A stretch of DNA of 64,000 nt, taken from Alkalimonas sp. GTDB lineage: Bacteria; Pseudomonadota; Gammaproteobacteria; Enterobacterales; Alteromonadaceae. Position numbers and translations under genes: made by a program. The DNA lies in the NCBI RefSeq assembly GCF_020831925.1, contig NZ_JAFIFQ010000001.1, forward strand, positions 150,888 through 214,887. Reading direction: 5' to 3'. Shown here piece by piece: positions 9,301 through 20,089 of this stretch; positions within the stretch are counted from its first letter, which is position 1; each line of letters opens with the position of its first letter. Under the pieces are notes generated by a model that saw only the letters and a list, made by a program, of their open reading frames with translations, was not told where the DNA came from and ran no database searches.

Positions 9301-10584
9301 TTAGCGCTCGTTAATGACTTTCAGGTCGCGTGTTGTATGGCCGGTATAGAGCTGGCGCGGGCGGCCAATCTTGTGACCTTTCTCGCTAAGCATTTCATCC
9401 CAGTGAGAGATCCAGCCAACCGTGCGCGACATAGCGAAGATCACCGTGAACATGCTGGTTGGAATGCCAATGGCTTTTAAGATAATACCGCTGTAGAAGT
9501 CCACATTCGGATACAACTTTTTCTCAATGAAATAGGGGTCTTCCAACGCAATGCGCTCCAACTCCATGGCGACATCCAGCAAAGGATCTTTGATATTCAG
9601 TTCTTTCAGCACTTGGTGGCAGGTTTCCCGCATCACTTTGGCGCGAGGGTCAAAGTTTTTGTACACGCGGTGACCAAAACCCATCAAACGGAAGGAATCG
9701 TTTTTATCTTTGGCGCGGGCAACGAACTCAGGAATACGTTCTACTGAGCCAATCTCCTGCAGCATCTTCAGGCAGGCTTCGTTGGCACCACCATGGGCCG
9801 GGCCCCACAACGACGCAACACCGGCAGCGATACAAGCATACGGGTTAGCACCTGATGAGCCGGCCAGACGCACAGTGGAGGTCGATGCATTTTGCTCATG
9901 GTCGGCATGCAGCATAAAGATGCGATCCATAGCCTGAGCCAGCACCGGGCTTACTTTGTAATCTTCGGCTGGTACTGAGAACATCATGTGCAGGAAGTTT
10001 TCGGCGTAGCTCAGTTCGTTGCGCGGATACACGAATGGCTGTCCTACCGTGTATTTATAAGCCATCGCGGAGATGGTCGGTAACTTGGCGATCAGACGAT
10101 GAGCACTGCGCTTACGTTGCTCTGGATCATTGATATCCAGATCGGAGTGGTAGAATGACGACAAAGCACCTACAACACCACAAAGCATGGCCATAGGGTG
10201 GGCATCAACCCGGAAACCCTGAAAGAAAGAGGCGATTTTTTCGTGCACCATGGTATGGCGGGTGATGGTATTTTCAAATTGGTCAAACTGCTGTTGATTC
10301 GGGAGCTCACCTTCCAGCAGCAAGTAACACAGTTCCAGATAGTTGGATTTTTCCGCCAGTTGCTCAATAGGGTAACCCCGGTGCAGAAGCACGCCTTTGT
10401 CACCGTCAATGTAGGTAATTTTTGACTCACATGAACCGGTCGACATAAAACCGGGATCAAAGGTGAAATACCCATGCTGACCCAAGGCGCGAACGTCAAT
10501 TACGTCGGTGCCGGCCGTACCTGAATAGATAGGCAACTCGAACGATTTCTCATCGATCTGCACGACGGCTTTTTTATCTGCCAT
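9301..10584 (-). CDS. gltA: Citrate synthase
   Basis: Citrate synthase condenses acetyl-CoA with oxaloacetate. The 427 residues match the hexameric, NADH-regulated type II enzyme of Gram-negatives. The N-terminal beta domain precedes the catalytic part, where [10 protein letters not shown] (His near 306 region) and [14 protein letters not shown] carry the active-site histidines, and the [13 protein letters not shown] end is typical. An AGGAG site lies 8 bp before the ATG. The gene is divergent from sdhCDAB. Upstream lie a -10-like TAAAAT and a dyad resembling the operators of the symporter cluster (see 10665-10706), which suggests acetate-responsive control. Confidence 0.97.
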   Translation of the reverse strand: MADKKAVVQIDEKSFELPIYSGTAGTDVIDVRALGQHGYFTFDPGFMSTGSCESKITYIDGDKGVLLHRGYPIEQLAEKSNYLELCYLLLEGELPNQQQFDQFENTITRHTMVHEKIASFFQGFRVDAHPMAMLCGVVGALSSFYHSDLDINDPEQRKRSAHRLIAKLPTISAMAYKYTVGQPFVYPRNELSYAENFLHMMFSVPAEDYKVSPVLAQAMDRIFMLHADHEQNASTSTVRLAGSSGANPYACIAAGVASLWGPAHGGANEACLKMLQEIGSVERIPEFVARAKDKNDSFRLMGFGHRVYKNFDPRAKVMRETCHQVLKELNIKDPLLDVAMELERIALEDPYFIEKKLYPNVDFYSGIILKAIGIPTSMFTVIFAMSRTVGWISHWDEMLSEKGHKIGRPRQLYTGHTTRDLKVINER

Positions 10585-10664
10585 TGGATTTCTCCTATTA
10601 ATAGATTAAGTATCAGAAGAGGGATGCTGCGGCTATTCTAACTGCAAATCCACCCCAAAAGTCA

Positions 10665-10706
10665 ATTTTAATGCGTTTTTGCGCAATAAGTATACGACTC
10701 TGGTCG
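10665..10706 (-). promoter_or_regulatory. Putative gltA promoter with CrbR-type operator dyad
   Basis: On the minus strand, a dyad at 10706-10695 (plus strand CGACTCTGGTCG, arms extended to TACGAC/GTCGTA) lies 24 bp upstream of TAAAAT at 10670-10665. The dyad matches CGACTTTAGTCG at 10 of 12 bases. The spacing is within 1 bp of the 25 bp found at the DUF294 and DUF4212/symporter promoters. This would place an activator around -43. The promoter call is inferred from pattern only. Confidence 0.5.
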
Positions 10707-10775
10707 TATTGCAGCGCTAGCTTGTTTATGGCAACGTGCCGGCACAGGATTTTTTCCTGTAAAACCAAACAAAAA

Positions 10776-10804
10776 TTGTAATAACAAGGCATGAAATATA
10801 TACT
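10776..10804 (+). promoter_or_regulatory. Candidate sigma-70 promoter for sdhCDAB
   Basis: TTGTAA (10776-10781) and TATACT (10799-10804) are separated by exactly 17 bp. Transcription would start near 10811, giving a leader of about 145 nt before the sdhC GTG. No other box pair in the region is as good. Confidence 0.55.
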
Positions 10805-10956
10805 ATTGCCGGTGCTGAAACAGTTCACCTTCCTCAGTATTTCTCGCTGAACCATGCCAGGTTTCCGGCAGTATATGCTTGGGGTGATGACTGATTATTC
10901 AGTTCTTCAATAATCACAACTAAAGCTCGTGTACGGGCGTCGATGGACAAGAAACT

Positions 10957-11334
10957 GTGAAAAAGCAAAGACCTGTAAATCTCGACCTGACCACAATTTC
11001 ACTTCCGGCATCTGCGAAAGCCTCTATCCTGCACCGTGTCACCGGCGTGGCAATGTTCATTGCCCTGATTCTGGTTGTATGGGCTTGGGCCGTCTCGCTG
11101 TCTTCTGCTGAAGGCTTTGAGCTGGTGAAATCTGTGTTGACCTCTCACTTCGCGAAATTCCTGGCGTGGGGCACTATTACGGTGCTGCTGTATCACTTGA
11201 TTGGTGGTATTCGTCATATGGTGATGGACCTGGGCTACTGGGAAGAGTTGTCTTCCGGCAACACCAGTGCGCGCGTGGCCATTGGCCTGTGGATTGTATT
11301 AGCTGTTCTGGCCGGAGGTTGGTTATGGTTCTGA
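10957..11334 (+). CDS. sdhC: Succinate dehydrogenase cytochrome b556 subunit SdhC
   Basis: SdhC is one of the two membrane anchors of complex II and helps bind heme b and ubiquinone. The 125-residue protein has the family N-terminus KKQRPVNLDLTTISLP, then SILHRVTGVAMF and three membrane helices, with the heme-ligand region YHLIGGIRHMVMDLG near residues 83-97. The start is a GTG; no in-frame ATG exists close upstream, and the N-terminal pattern fixes this choice. It overlaps sdhD by 10 bp. It is the first gene of the sdhCDAB run and probably of a longer run into sucAB. Confidence 0.95.
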   Translation: MKKQRPVNLDLTTISLPASAKASILHRVTGVAMFIALILVVWAWAVSLSSAEGFELVKSVLTSHFAKFLAWGTITVLLYHLIGGIRHMVMDLGYWEELSSGNTSARVAIGLWIVLAVLAGGWLWF

Positions 11335-11672
11335 ATCAAGCATCCCTGAAACGCGATGGCGTGCAGGATTATGTGTCTATTCGTGCGACCGCGACAGTGC
11401 TCGGTTTGTACGTTCTGTTTATTCTGGGTTTCTTTCTGGTCACTCCGGAAGTGACGTATGAAATCTGGCAAGGTCTGTTTGCTCAATTGTGGATGAAAAT
11501 CTTTACCTTACTTGCGCTTATCTCTGTGGCCATTCACGCTCGTATTGGCCTGTGGCAAGTAGTAACCGATTACATCAAGTGCTCCCGCATTCGTGCCGTG
11601 GTGCAGTTTCTGGTCAGTGTAGTGGCTTTCGGTTACGTGGCTGCTGGCCTCTTTGTGTTGTGGGGTGTGTAA
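11325..11672 (+). CDS. sdhD: Succinate dehydrogenase hydrophobic membrane anchor SdhD
   Basis: The 115-residue second membrane anchor of complex II. It has three membrane helices, the conserved GVQDYVSIRATA start region and HARIGLWQVVTDYIK near residues 68-82, where the histidine is the usual heme b ligand area. The ATG at 11325 was chosen because a GGAGG site lies 6 bp upstream and it gives the normal SdhD length; the same frame stays open farther upstream inside sdhC. The sdhA start follows the stop directly. Confidence 0.94.
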   Translation: MVLNQASLKRDGVQDYVSIRATATVLGLYVLFILGFFLVTPEVTYEIWQGLFAQLWMKIFTLLALISVAIHARIGLWQVVTDYIKCSRIRAVVQFLVSVVAFGYVAAGLFVLWGV

Positions 11673-13445
11673 ATGAGTATTCCAGTTCGTGAGTTTGATG
11701 CCATTGTGATTGGCGCTGGCGGCGCCGGCATGCGCGCTGCCTTACAGATTACCCAGTCCGGTTTAACCTGTGCCTTGTTATCAAAAGTTTTCCCAACCCG
11801 CTCGCACACTGTGTCTGCCCAGGGTGGTATTACCGTTGCGTTAGGCAACTCTCACCCGGATAACTGGGAATGGCATATGTTCGATACCGTCAAAGGTTCC
11901 GACTACATTGGTGACCAGGACGCCATCGAATACATGTGTAAGACCGGCCCTGAGGCCATTACCGAACTGGAGAACATGGGTCTGCCATTTTCCCGTTTTG
12001 AAAACGGCCGCGTGTATCAGCGCCCGTTCGGTGGTCAGTCGAAGAATTTCGGCGGCGAGCAAGCCGCCCGTACCGCAGCTGCTGCCGACCGTACCGGCCA
12101 TGCTTTATTGCACCTGCTGTACCAGCAGAACGTTAAAAACCGCACTCAGGTGTTCAGCGAATGGTATGCGCTGGACTTGGTGAAAAACCAGGATGGTGCA
12201 GTGGTAGGTTGTACTGCCATTGATATTGAAACCGGTGAAATCGTTTACTTTAAAGCCCGTGCGACTGTGCTGGCGACCGGTGGTGCTGGCCGTATTTATG
12301 CATCGACCACCAATGCCCACATCAATACCGGTGATGGTGTTGGTATGGCACTGCGTGCTGGTGTGCCACTGCAGGATATGGAAATGTGGCAATTCCACCC
12401 AACCGGTATCGCCGGTGCCGGTACGCTGGTTACGGAAGGCTGCCGTGGTGAAGGTGGTTACCTGCTGAATAAAGATGGTGAACGCTTTATGGAGCGTTAT
12501 GCGCCAAATGCCAAAGACTTGGCTGGCCGTGACGTGGTTGCTCGCTCCATGATGACCGAAATTCGTGAAGGTCGTGGTTGCGATGGTCCTTGGGGCGTGC
12601 ACATTAAACTAAAATTGGATCACTTAGGTGAAGACGTGCTGGAAAGCCGCCTGCCAGGCATTTGTGAGCTGTCACGTACGTTTGCACACGTAGACCCTGT
12701 GAAAGAGCCTATTCCGGTGATCCCAACCTGTCACTACATGATGGGTGGAATTCCAACCAACGTGAATGGCCAGGTCATTAAGCCGACCGCCGATGGCAAC
12801 GATGCCATTGTGCCAGGCTTATTTGCCTGTGGCGAAATCGCTTGCGTATCGGTGCATGGTGCCAACCGTCTGGGTGGTAACTCGTTGCTGGATCTGGTGG
12901 TGTTTGGTCGTGCTACCGGCTTGCACCTGGGCGAGGCACTGGCTGCTACTTCAGAAGGCCGTGCTGCCTCTGAGTCGGACTTGGATGCTGCCTTGGCGCG
13001 CACCCATCGCTGGGAAGACAGCAAGCCAAGTCAGGGCGAAGATCCGGTCCAAATTAAGAAAGACCTGCAGAACTGCATGCAACTGAACTTCTCAGTATTC
13101 CGTGAAGGCGAAGCCATGGCTGAAGGCTTGCAAGAACTGAAAACCATCCGTGAACGATTGAAGTTTGCCCGCTTGGATGACAAGAGCTCGGATTTCAATA
13201 CTCAACGTATTGAGTGTCTGGAGCTGGATAACCTGATGGAAACGGCCTATTCCACGGCTGTGGCGGCGAACTACCGCACCGAAAGCCGTGGTGCTCATGC
13301 GCGCTTTGACTTCCCGGATCGGGACGATGAGAACTGGTTGTGTCACAGTGTCTACAGCCCGGAGACCGAGTCAATGTTTAAGCGGAAAGTGAACCTGGAA
13401 CCTAAGTTCCGTGAGGCTTTTCCACCGAAAGCGCGTACTTACTAA
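11673..13445 (+). CDS. sdhA: Succinate dehydrogenase flavoprotein subunit SdhA
   Basis: SdhA oxidises succinate to fumarate with covalently bound FAD. The 590 residues match the family. The FAD-binding [13 protein letters not shown] lies near residue 15, the flavinylation motif [10 protein letters not shown] near 44, [21 protein letters not shown] near 243, and [19 protein letters not shown] near 396. It begins immediately after sdhD and precedes sdhB by 12 bp, with a GAGGG-type ribosome site in that gap. Confidence 0.97.
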   Translation: MSIPVREFDAIVIGAGGAGMRAALQITQSGLTCALLSKVFPTRSHTVSAQGGITVALGNSHPDNWEWHMFDTVKGSDYIGDQDAIEYMCKTGPEAITELENMGLPFSRFENGRVYQRPFGGQSKNFGGEQAARTAAAADRTGHALLHLLYQQNVKNRTQVFSEWYALDLVKNQDGAVVGCTAIDIETGEIVYFKARATVLATGGAGRIYASTTNAHINTGDGVGMALRAGVPLQDMEMWQFHPTGIAGAGTLVTEGCRGEGGYLLNKDGERFMERYAPNAKDLAGRDVVARSMMTEIREGRGCDGPWGVHIKLKLDHLGEDVLESRLPGICELSRTFAHVDPVKEPIPVIPTCHYMMGGIPTNVNGQVIKPTADGNDAIVPGLFACGEIACVSVHGANRLGGNSLLDLVVFGRATGLHLGEALAATSEGRAASESDLDAALARTHRWEDSKPSQGEDPVQIKKDLQNCMQLNFSVFREGEAMAEGLQELKTIRERLKFARLDDKSSDFNTQRIECLELDNLMETAYSTAVAANYRTESRGAHARFDFPDRDDENWLCHSVYSPETESMFKRKVNLEPKFREAFPPKARTY

Positions 13446-13457
13446 GAGGGCAATGCG

Positions 13458-14177
13458 ATGAAGAAGTTAGTATTCTCCGTCTATCGTTACAACCCTGATG
13501 TCGACAATGCGCCGCGCATGCAGGATTACACGCTGGACAACCCGGAAGGCCGGGATATGATGGTGCTGGATGCGCTGTTAAAGTTAAAAGAGCAGGATCC
13601 GACCTTGTCGTTTCGCCGCTCGTGCCGTGAAGGGGTTTGTGGCTCCGACGGTTTAAACATGAATGGTAAAAATGGTCTGGCTTGTATCACGCCCTTGTCT
13701 GCCGCCGGTTTAAAAGGTGGTAAGATTGTGATCCGGCCTTTACCAGGTTTACCGGTGGTGCGTGATCTGGTGGTGGATATGAGCCAGTTCTACACCCAGT
13801 ACGAGAAGGTGAAGCCTTATCTGATTAACGACAGCAAACTGCCACCTGCCGGTGAGTTTTTGCAGTCGCCAGAAGAGCGGGCTAAGCTGGATGGCTTGTA
13901 CGAGTGCATCTTGTGCGCTTGCTGTTCGACTTCATGCCCGTCGTTCTGGTGGAATCCGGATAAGTTCATTGGCCCGGCGGGGTTGTTGCACGCTTACCGT
14001 TTCCTGGCGGACAGCCGTGACACAGCAACCGAAGAGCGTCTGAACGACCTGGACGATGCTTTTAGCGTCTTCCGTTGTCATGGCATTATGAACTGTGTCA
14101 ACGTTTGTCCGAAAGGGCTGAATCCGACCAAGGCCATTGGCCAGATTAAATCCATGTTATTGAGCCGGGCGCTGTAA
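13458..14177 (+). CDS. sdhB: Succinate dehydrogenase iron-sulfur subunit SdhB
   Basis: SdhB carries the three Fe-S clusters that pass electrons from FAD to quinone. The 239-residue protein shows the [2Fe-2S] motif SCREGVCGSDGLNMNG near residue 56, the [4Fe-4S] motif CILCACCSTSCPS near 152, and CHGIMNCVNVCPKGLNP near 209. It is the last gene of sdhCDAB. A hairpin with a T-run follows at 14216-14250 before sucA. Confidence 0.97.
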   Translation: MKKLVFSVYRYNPDVDNAPRMQDYTLDNPEGRDMMVLDALLKLKEQDPTLSFRRSCREGVCGSDGLNMNGKNGLACITPLSAAGLKGGKIVIRPLPGLPVVRDLVVDMSQFYTQYEKVKPYLINDSKLPPAGEFLQSPEERAKLDGLYECILCACCSTSCPSFWWNPDKFIGPAGLLHAYRFLADSRDTATEERLNDLDDAFSVFRCHGIMNCVNVCPKGLNPTKAIGQIKSMLLSRAL

Positions 14178-14215
14178 AGCGCCCCTTTTGAGCAAGTAAC
14201 TGATGCAAGCACAAA

Positions 14216-14250
14216 AATAACAGTAACTTAGACTATACTGTTATTTTTTT
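14216..14250 (+). terminator. AT-rich hairpin with T-run between sdhB and sucA (terminator or attenuator)
   Basis: AATAACAGTA (14216-14225) pairs with TACTGTTATT (14236-14245) across a 10-nt loop and is followed by TTTTT. The stem is AT-rich, so termination may be partial. The same bases contain TATACT (14234-14239), a good -10 hexamer, which may give sucA its own promoter. Confidence 0.55.
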
Positions 14251-14287
14251 GCGGTTTTTCCAGGTGCGCAGAAATAAGGGAAACTAA

Positions 14288-17116
14288 ATGCACGAAGGTG
14301 TGATGAAGGCGTGGTTAGAGTCGTCTCATCTGGGCGGTGGCAACATGGCCTATGTCGATGAGCTCTATGAATCCTACTTGGCGGAACCTACCAGTGTAGG
14401 GGACGAGTGGCGTGAGTTTTTCGCTCAGTTGCCAAAGCTTGATGGTGTTGATCTGGAAGTGCGGCACTCGGATATCCGAGTGCAATTTGCTGAACTGGCG
14501 CGCAACAAGCATCGTGAAGTGGTGACGGTGCAGGGCAGTCAGTCGGCCGATTTGCGTCAAGTTAAAGTGTTGCAATTGATCAACTCCTATCGTTTCCGTG
14601 GGCATCAGCACGCCCGCTTGGATCCTCTGGATCTGTGGAAACAGCCGCGGGTACGTGACCTTGAATTGTCGCATCACGAACTGTCTGAAGCTGATTACGA
14701 TACAGAGTTCCATGTTGGATCATTTGCCGGTGGCCCGGAAACAATGAAATTGGGCGATCTGCACAAAGCCCTGGAAAAAACCTACTGTGGCTCCATCGGT
14801 GCCGAGTACATGCACATTGTTTCCACCGATGAAAAACGCTGGATCCAGCAGCGTCTGGAAAGTATTCACTCTACCCCTGATTTTGACAAAGACACCAAAA
14901 GTCGCATTTTGAAAGATTTGGTGGCTGCTGATGGCCTGGAAAAATACCTTGGCTCCAAGTTCCCTGGTGCCAAGCGTTTCGGCCTGGAAGGTGGCGATGC
15001 CATGATCCCCATGCTGAAAACCATGATTCATCGTGCCGGTGAGCATGGTGCCAAAGACTGCGTCATTGGTATGGCGCACCGAGGCCGTTTGAATACCCTG
15101 ATCAACGTTTTGGGTAAAAACCCATCGGATTTATTCGATGAGTTTGCTGGTAAGTACACTGTCGTTGGTGCCGGTGATGTGAAGTACCATATGGGTTTCT
15201 CATCAGACTTTGCTACCAAAGGCGGCAATGTGCATTTGGCGCTGGCCTTTAACCCATCGCATCTGGAGATTGTGAACCCGGTGGTGATGGGCTCTGTCCG
15301 CGCCCGGTTGGATCGTCGTGGTTGTACCGACGGCTCTCTGGCCTTGCCAATCACCATTCATGGTGACTCTGCCTTTGCTGGCCAGGGTGTGGTGGCTGAA
15401 ACCTTCAATATTTCCCAAACCCGCGCCTTTAAAGTGGGCGGTACGGTGCGTATTGTTATCAATAACCAGGTGGGCTTTACCACCTCGAACCGTGAAGACA
15501 CGCGCTCTACCGAATATTGCACCGATATTGCCAAGATGGTACAGGCACCCATTTTCCACGTGAATGGCGACGATCCGGAAGCCGTGGTTCTGGTGGCGCA
15601 ACTGGCGGTTGATTACCGCAATACTTTCAAGCGCGATGTGGTGATTGATCTGGTTTGTTACCGCCGTAATGGTCACAACGAAGCGGATGAGCCGAATGCA
15701 ACGCAGCCGCTGATGTACCAAAAAATTAAAAAGCACCCAACGCCGCGCGAGTTGTATGCAGAAAAGCTAACCAAGCAAGGCTTGTTGAGTGAAGATGATG
15801 TCAAAGCCATGATGGCCAACTACCGCGATGCGCTGGATAAAGGCGATTGTGTGGTCGATGAGTGGCGGCAAATGGATCACACCAGCTCAGTCGATTGGAC
15901 GCCTTTCCTGAATCATGATTGGGATAGCAACTACGATGCCAGCATGAGTGTCGAAGCTTTGGTTGCTTTGGGTGAAAAAGCAACGGCCATTCCATCCAGT
16001 CATTCGTTACAGCGTCAGGTAGGTCGGGTATACGAAGACCGTGCCAAAATGTTGCAGGGCGAAAAGAAAATTGACTGGGGCTTTGCTGAAATCCTGGCGT
16101 ATGCGTCTGTGGTAAACGAAGGCAGCCGTATTCGGATTGTTGGTCAGGATTCTGGTCGTGGTACTTTCTTCCATCGTCATGCTGTGTTGCACAATCAAAC
16201 CGATGGCAGCACTTATATCCCATTGGAGCATATTTCGGACGAGCAGGGCCCGTTCCAGGTGTACGATTCTGCCTTGTCGGAAGAAGCCGTGCTGGCCTTT
16301 GAGTACGGTTATGCCACCGCAGAGCCGCGCGCTCTGGTGATTTGGGAAGGTCAGTTTGGTGACTTTGCCAACGGTGCTCAGGTGGTGATTGACCAGTTCT
16401 TAAGTTCAGGCGAGCAAAAATGGGGCCGGCTCTGTGGTTTAACGCTGTTGCTGCCGCATGGTTACGAAGGGCAGGGCCCTGAGCATTCCTCGGCTCGCTT
16501 AGAGCGCTTCTTGCAGCTGTGTGCCGATCACAACATGCAAATTTGTGTACCGACCACACCAGCTCAGGTGTTTAACATGCTGCGCCGCCAGCAAGTACGC
16601 CCAATGCGTCGTCCGCTGATTGTGATGTCGCCAAAATCTTTGTTGCGCCATCCTCAGGCAACGTCAACACTGGAAGAGCTGGCATCTGGCCGCTACCTGA
16701 ACGTGATTGGCGAGATTGACGATATCAAGCCAGCCGATGTCAAGCGCGTGGTGTTCTGTAGTGGTAAGGTGTATTACGAGCTATTGGAAGAGCGCCGTAA
16801 ACGGGAAATTACTGATATCGCCATTATCCGGGTGGAGCAGTTGTATCCATTCCCGCACGAAGAAATGGATCAGATCCTGTCGCAATACAGCCATGTCACT
16901 GACTATGTCTGGTGTCAGGAAGAGCCGCAAAACCAGGGCGCCTGGTACTGCAGCCAGCACCATTTCCGTGCTGCCATTGGCAAAGCAGGCTATCTGACCT
17001 ATGCCGGCCGTGAAGCCTCTTCATCGCCAGCTGTGGGGTATCTGTCGGTGCATAACAAACAGCAGCAGGCGCTGATCAATGACGCGCTAACGCTGAATCA
17101 CGAGGAAAAACAATGA
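14288..17116 (+). CDS. sucA: 2-oxoglutarate dehydrogenase E1 component SucA
   Basis: SucA is the thiamine-diphosphate E1 of the 2-oxoglutarate dehydrogenase complex. The 942 residues are full length. The N-terminal [24 protein letters not shown] tail that binds E2 is present (in two blocks, near residues 11-35). [17 protein letters not shown] lies near 263, [15 protein letters not shown] near 359, and the ThDP-associated [14 protein letters not shown] near 618. A GGGA site lies 7 bp before the ATG. The stop overlaps sucB by 4 bp. Confidence 0.97.
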   Translation: MHEGVMKAWLESSHLGGGNMAYVDELYESYLAEPTSVGDEWREFFAQLPKLDGVDLEVRHSDIRVQFAELARNKHREVVTVQGSQSADLRQVKVLQLINSYRFRGHQHARLDPLDLWKQPRVRDLELSHHELSEADYDTEFHVGSFAGGPETMKLGDLHKALEKTYCGSIGAEYMHIVSTDEKRWIQQRLESIHSTPDFDKDTKSRILKDLVAADGLEKYLGSKFPGAKRFGLEGGDAMIPMLKTMIHRAGEHGAKDCVIGMAHRGRLNTLINVLGKNPSDLFDEFAGKYTVVGAGDVKYHMGFSSDFATKGGNVHLALAFNPSHLEIVNPVVMGSVRARLDRRGCTDGSLALPITIHGDSAFAGQGVVAETFNISQTRAFKVGGTVRIVINNQVGFTTSNREDTRSTEYCTDIAKMVQAPIFHVNGDDPEAVVLVAQLAVDYRNTFKRDVVIDLVCYRRNGHNEADEPNATQPLMYQKIKKHPTPRELYAEKLTKQGLLSEDDVKAMMANYRDALDKGDCVVDEWRQMDHTSSVDWTPFLNHDWDSNYDASMSVEALVALGEKATAIPSSHSLQRQVGRVYEDRAKMLQGEKKIDWGFAEILAYASVVNEGSRIRIVGQDSGRGTFFHRHAVLHNQTDGSTYIPLEHISDEQGPFQVYDSALSEEAVLAFEYGYATAEPRALVIWEGQFGDFANGAQVVIDQFLSSGEQKWGRLCGLTLLLPHGYEGQGPEHSSARLERFLQLCADHNMQICVPTTPAQVFNMLRRQQVRPMRRPLIVMSPKSLLRHPQATSTLEELASGRYLNVIGEIDDIKPADVKRVVFCSGKVYYELLEERRKREITDIAIIRVEQLYPFPHEEMDQILSQYSHVTDYVWCQEEPQNQGAWYCSQHHFRAAIGKAGYLTYAGREASSSPAVGYLSVHNKQQQALINDALTLNHEEKQ

Positions 17117-18651
17117 CAGATATCAAAGTACCTGTATTGCCAGAGTCGGTAGCCGACGCCACCGTTGCCAAATGGCATGTGGCCGAAGGCGACACCGTCA
17201 GTCGTGACCAAATCGTGGTAGATATTGAAACCGATAAAGTTGTGCTGGAAGTGGCTGCACCCGATGATGGTGTGATCGATTCCATTAAACATCAGGAAGG
17301 CGACACTGTGACGGCAGAGCAAGTGCTGGCTACCCTGAGCGCTGGCGGCAAAGCCTCTGGTGACGATAAAGCTTCTGCTGCTGCGTCCAAGCAAGATGAT
17401 GACGCAGCGGAATCCTCTCAATCTGAACAATCCGCAAAAGGTGAACAAGTGGACATTCAAGTACCTGTACTTCCTGAATCCGTTGCTGATGCAACCATTG
17501 CAACCTGGCATGTGAAGCCAGGTGAAGCTGTGACCCGCGACCAGGTGTTGGTCGATATTGAAACCGACAAGGTTGTACTGGAAGTGGTCGCTCAGGCCGA
17601 TGGCGTGATGGGCGAAATTCTGGAAGATACCGGTGCAACCGTGCAAGCCGAGCAAGTGATTGGTAAGCTCGAAGCGGGTGCTGCGCCAGCCAAGAGCGAC
17701 AGCAAAGCTGAAGCGAAAACTGACGACAAAGCGGACAGCAAAGCAGAAGCTTCTGATGACAGCAGCGACGATGCGCTTAGCCCGTCCGTCCGTCGCCTGA
17801 TCGCCGAGAAAGGCCTGGATGCCAGCAAAATCAAAGGCAGCGGCAAAAATGGCCGCATCAGCAAAGAAGATGTAGAAAAACACCTCGCTTCAGCCGGCAG
17901 CAAAGAAGCGGCTAAACCTGCTGCTGCAGCCCCTGCTGCGGTCAGCGGTGATCGGACCCAGAAGCGGGTGCCGATGACGCGGCTGCGTAAAACCATTGCC
18001 AACCGCCTGCTGGAAGCGAAGAACTCCACCGCCATGCTGACGACGTTCAATGAAGTCAATATGAAGCCGATTATGGACCTGCGTAAGCAATACCAGGACG
18101 TGTTCGAGAAGCGTCATGGCATTCGTTTGGGCTTTATGTCTTTCTATGTCAAAGCAGTCACTGAAGCGCTGAAGCGCTTCCCTGAAGTCAATGCCTGCAT
18201 TGATGGCGACGACATCGTTTACCACAATTACTTTGATATCAGCATTGCCGTGTCTACACCGCGTGGTTTGGTGACGCCGGTTTTGCGTGATTGCGACAAG
18301 ATGAACCTGGCTGAAATCGAAAAAGCCATTAAAGATCTGGCGCTGAAAGGCCGTGATGGCAAGCTGTCGATGGACGATTTGCAAGGTGGCAACTTCACCA
18401 TCACCAATGGTGGTGTTTTTGGCTCCCTGATGTCGACGCCGATCATCAACCCACCACAATCTGCTATCCTTGGTATGCACAAGATCCAGGACCGTGCCAT
18501 GGTCGTGGATGGCAAGATTGAGATCCTGCCGATGATGTATCTGGCGTTGTCGTACGATCACCGCATCATTGATGGTAAAGAGTCGGTCGGTTACCTGGTG
18601 ACCATCAAAGAGTTGCTGGAAGACCCAACCCGTATTCTGCTGGATATCTAA
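17113..18651 (+). CDS. sucB: 2-oxoglutarate dehydrogenase E2 (dihydrolipoamide succinyltransferase) with two lipoyl domains
   Basis: SucB forms the core of the 2-oxoglutarate dehydrogenase complex. It is 512 residues, about 100 more than E. coli SucB, because it carries two tandem lipoyl domains: residues ~1-77 with ETDKVVLEV (lipoyl Lys42) and ~112-187 with the same motif (Lys153). The two share near-identical wording such as [12 protein letters not shown]. Linkers rich in Ala, Asp, Ser and Lys follow. The E3-binding domain is near 223-260, and the catalytic domain ends with [13 protein letters not shown]. It is coupled to sucA by a 4-bp overlap. The duplication looks recent because both lipoyl blocks are so similar. 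Confidence 0.96.
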   Translation: MTDIKVPVLPESVADATVAKWHVAEGDTVSRDQIVVDIETDKVVLEVAAPDDGVIDSIKHQEGDTVTAEQVLATLSAGGKASGDDKASAAASKQDDDAAESSQSEQSAKGEQVDIQVPVLPESVADATIATWHVKPGEAVTRDQVLVDIETDKVVLEVVAQADGVMGEILEDTGATVQAEQVIGKLEAGAAPAKSDSKAEAKTDDKADSKAEASDDSSDDALSPSVRRLIAEKGLDASKIKGSGKNGRISKEDVEKHLASAGSKEAAKPAAAAPAAVSGDRTQKRVPMTRLRKTIANRLLEAKNSTAMLTTFNEVNMKPIMDLRKQYQDVFEKRHGIRLGFMSFYVKAVTEALKRFPEVNACIDGDDIVYHNYFDISIAVSTPRGLVTPVLRDCDKMNLAEIEKAIKDLALKGRDGKLSMDDLQGGNFTITNGGVFGSLMSTPIINPPQSAILGMHKIQDRAMVVDGKIEILPMMYLALSYDHRIIDGKESVGYLVTIKELLEDPTRILLDI

Positions 18652-18670
18652 GCGCAGAGCGGTTAACCCT

Positions 18671-18727
18671 GGCAAGGCTGATGGCCTTGCCGTATTGCGA
18701 GCAGTCCAGTGAGACTGCTCGTTTTGT
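18671..18727 (+). terminator. Double hairpin terminator after sucB
   Basis: A first stem (GGCAAGGC / GCCTTGCC) lies at 18671-18691. A second, perfect 9-bp stem (CGAGCAGTC / GACTGCTCG, 18698-18721) with a 6-nt loop is followed by TTTTGTCTT. The second is a convincing rho-independent terminator and separates sdh-sucAB from sucCD. Confidence 0.75.
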
Positions 18728-18825
18728 CTTGGTTACAGCCATTTCTGATTGGCAGCTGTTGTTTCAGATCTGGCTGATTATGCCAAAAATTTGCGAAATA
18801 ATGCTGCAGTTAGACGTCTGTAGCA

Positions 18826-18854
18826 TTCCGAATCAGGCGGTGAAGCGCTATACT
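18826..18854 (+). promoter_or_regulatory. Candidate promoter for sucCD
   Basis: TATACT at 18849-18854 is a strong -10 element. The -35 position 17 bp upstream holds only TTCCGA. The location 68 bp before sucC, downstream of the sucB terminator, supports a separate sucCD promoter. Nothing else was recognised in this 271-bp gap. Confidence 0.4.
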
Positions 18855-18922
18855 ATGCGCCGATCTGTAGGTCAGGCTGCGCCAGTAGGCCAGCTTTCAT
18901 TTTTAAATAACGGAAAATAGCC

Positions 18923-20089
18923 ATGAATTTGCACGAGTATCAGGCAAAACAGCTGTTCCGCGAGTACGGGTTACCAGTCTCTGAAGGCTTTGCGGAGGAA
19001 ACTCCTCAGGCTGCTGCTGAAGCTGCAGACCGTATTGGTGGCAATCGCTGGGTCGTTAAAGCACAGGTTCACGCTGGTGGCCGCGGTAAAGCGGGTGGTG
19101 TGAAACTGGTTTCTTCCAAAGAAGAAATTCGTAATTTTGCGCAGCATTGGCTGGGCAAAAACCTAGTGACCTACCAAACTGATGAAAAAGGCCAGCCGGT
19201 CAGCAAAATCCTGGTTGAGTCCTGCACCGATATCGAAAAAGAGCTGTATCTGGGTGCTGTGGTAGACCGTGCCAGTCGTCGTATTGTCTTTATGGCATCG
19301 ACCGAAGGTGGCGTGGACATCGAGAAAGTGGCTGAAGAAACGCCAGAAAAAATCATCAAAGTAGCGGTTGATCCTTTGGTGGGTGCTCAGCCGTTCCAGG
19401 CACGTGAAATTGGCTTTAAACTGGGCCTGACGCCAGAGCAAATCAAGCAGTTCACCAAAATCTACCTGGGCCTGGCTCAGATGTTTGTTGACCTGGATAT
19501 CGCGCTGATTGAAGTCAACCCGTTGGTGATTACCTCCCACGGCAACCTGCACTGCCTGGATGCCAAACTGGTGGTAGACAGCAACGCCCTGTACCGTCAG
19601 CCAAAAATCCGTGCTTTCCATGATCCGTCGCAAGAAGACGAGCGTGAAGCGCGTGCGGCTCAGTGGGAACTGAACTACGTGGCGCTGGAAGGTAACATTG
19701 GCTGTATGGTCAATGGAGCTGGTCTGGCTATGGGTACCATGGACATCGTGAAGCTGAATGGCGGCCAGCCTGCCAACTTCCTGGATGTTGGTGGCGGTGC
19801 GACCAAAGAGCGTGTTTCTGAAGCGTTCAAAATCATTTTGTCTGACTCTGCCGTAAAAGCAGTGTTCGTCAACATCTTCGGTGGCATCGTCCGCTGTGAC
19901 ATGATTGCCGAAGGCATCATCGGTGCGGTGGAAGAAGTCGGTGTGAATGTCCCTGTGGTGGTTCGTCTGGAAGGCAACAATGCCGAGCTGGGCGCGAAAA
20001 AACTGCAAGACAGCGGCTTGAACATCATTGCAGCCAACTCTCTGACTGAAGCTGCTCAGGCTGTTGTCAAAGCTGCAGGAGGCAAATAA
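18923..20089 (+). CDS. sucC: ADP-forming succinate-CoA ligase subunit beta SucC
   Basis: SucC carries the ATP-grasp fold and CoA/succinate contacts of succinyl-CoA synthetase. The 388-residue length is exact for the family. It begins [18 protein letters not shown], with [19 protein letters not shown] near residue 44, a metal-binding EVNPLV near 197, and [19 protein letters not shown] split across 263-282. Its stop overlaps the sucD start by one base (TAATG), a classic coupled junction that keeps the two subunits stoichiometric. Confidence 0.97.
   Translation: MNLHEYQAKQLFREYGLPVSEGFAEETPQAAAEAADRIGGNRWVVKAQVHAGGRGKAGGVKLVSSKEEIRNFAQHWLGKNLVTYQTDEKGQPVSKILVESCTDIEKELYLGAVVDRASRRIVFMASTEGGVDIEKVAEETPEKIIKVAVDPLVGAQPFQAREIGFKLGLTPEQIKQFTKIYLGLAQMFVDLDIALIEVNPLVITSHGNLHCLDAKLVVDSNALYRQPKIRAFHDPSQEDEREARAAQWELNYVALEGNIGCMVNGAGLAMGTMDIVKLNGGQPANFLDVGGGATKERVSEAFKIILSDSAVKAVFVNIFGGIVRCDMIAEGIIGAVEEVGVNVPVVVRLEGNNAELGAKKLQDSGLNIIAANSLTEAAQAVVKAAGGK

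Larger units (their letters stand above)
10585..10956. other. gltA-sdhC divergent regulatory region (372 bp)
   Basis: No convincing gene lies here. Besides the specific sites listed separately, the minus strand shows a second possible gltA promoter: TTGACT at 10665-10660 and TAGAAT at 10640-10635, with a long 19-bp spacer. An ACAGGA/TCCTGT inverted repeat surrounds 10745-10760. A small minus-strand open frame across 10613-10855 has no family features and is judged spurious. Confidence 0.6.

Noticed and set aside
10613..10855. Minus-strand open frame in the gltA-sdhC gap
   Set aside because: No family motif, overlaps the promoter elements and has an odd composition.
18681..18920. Open frame between sucB and sucC
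   Set aside because: It starts inside the terminator hairpins, covers the likely sucC promoter and has no recognisable domain.
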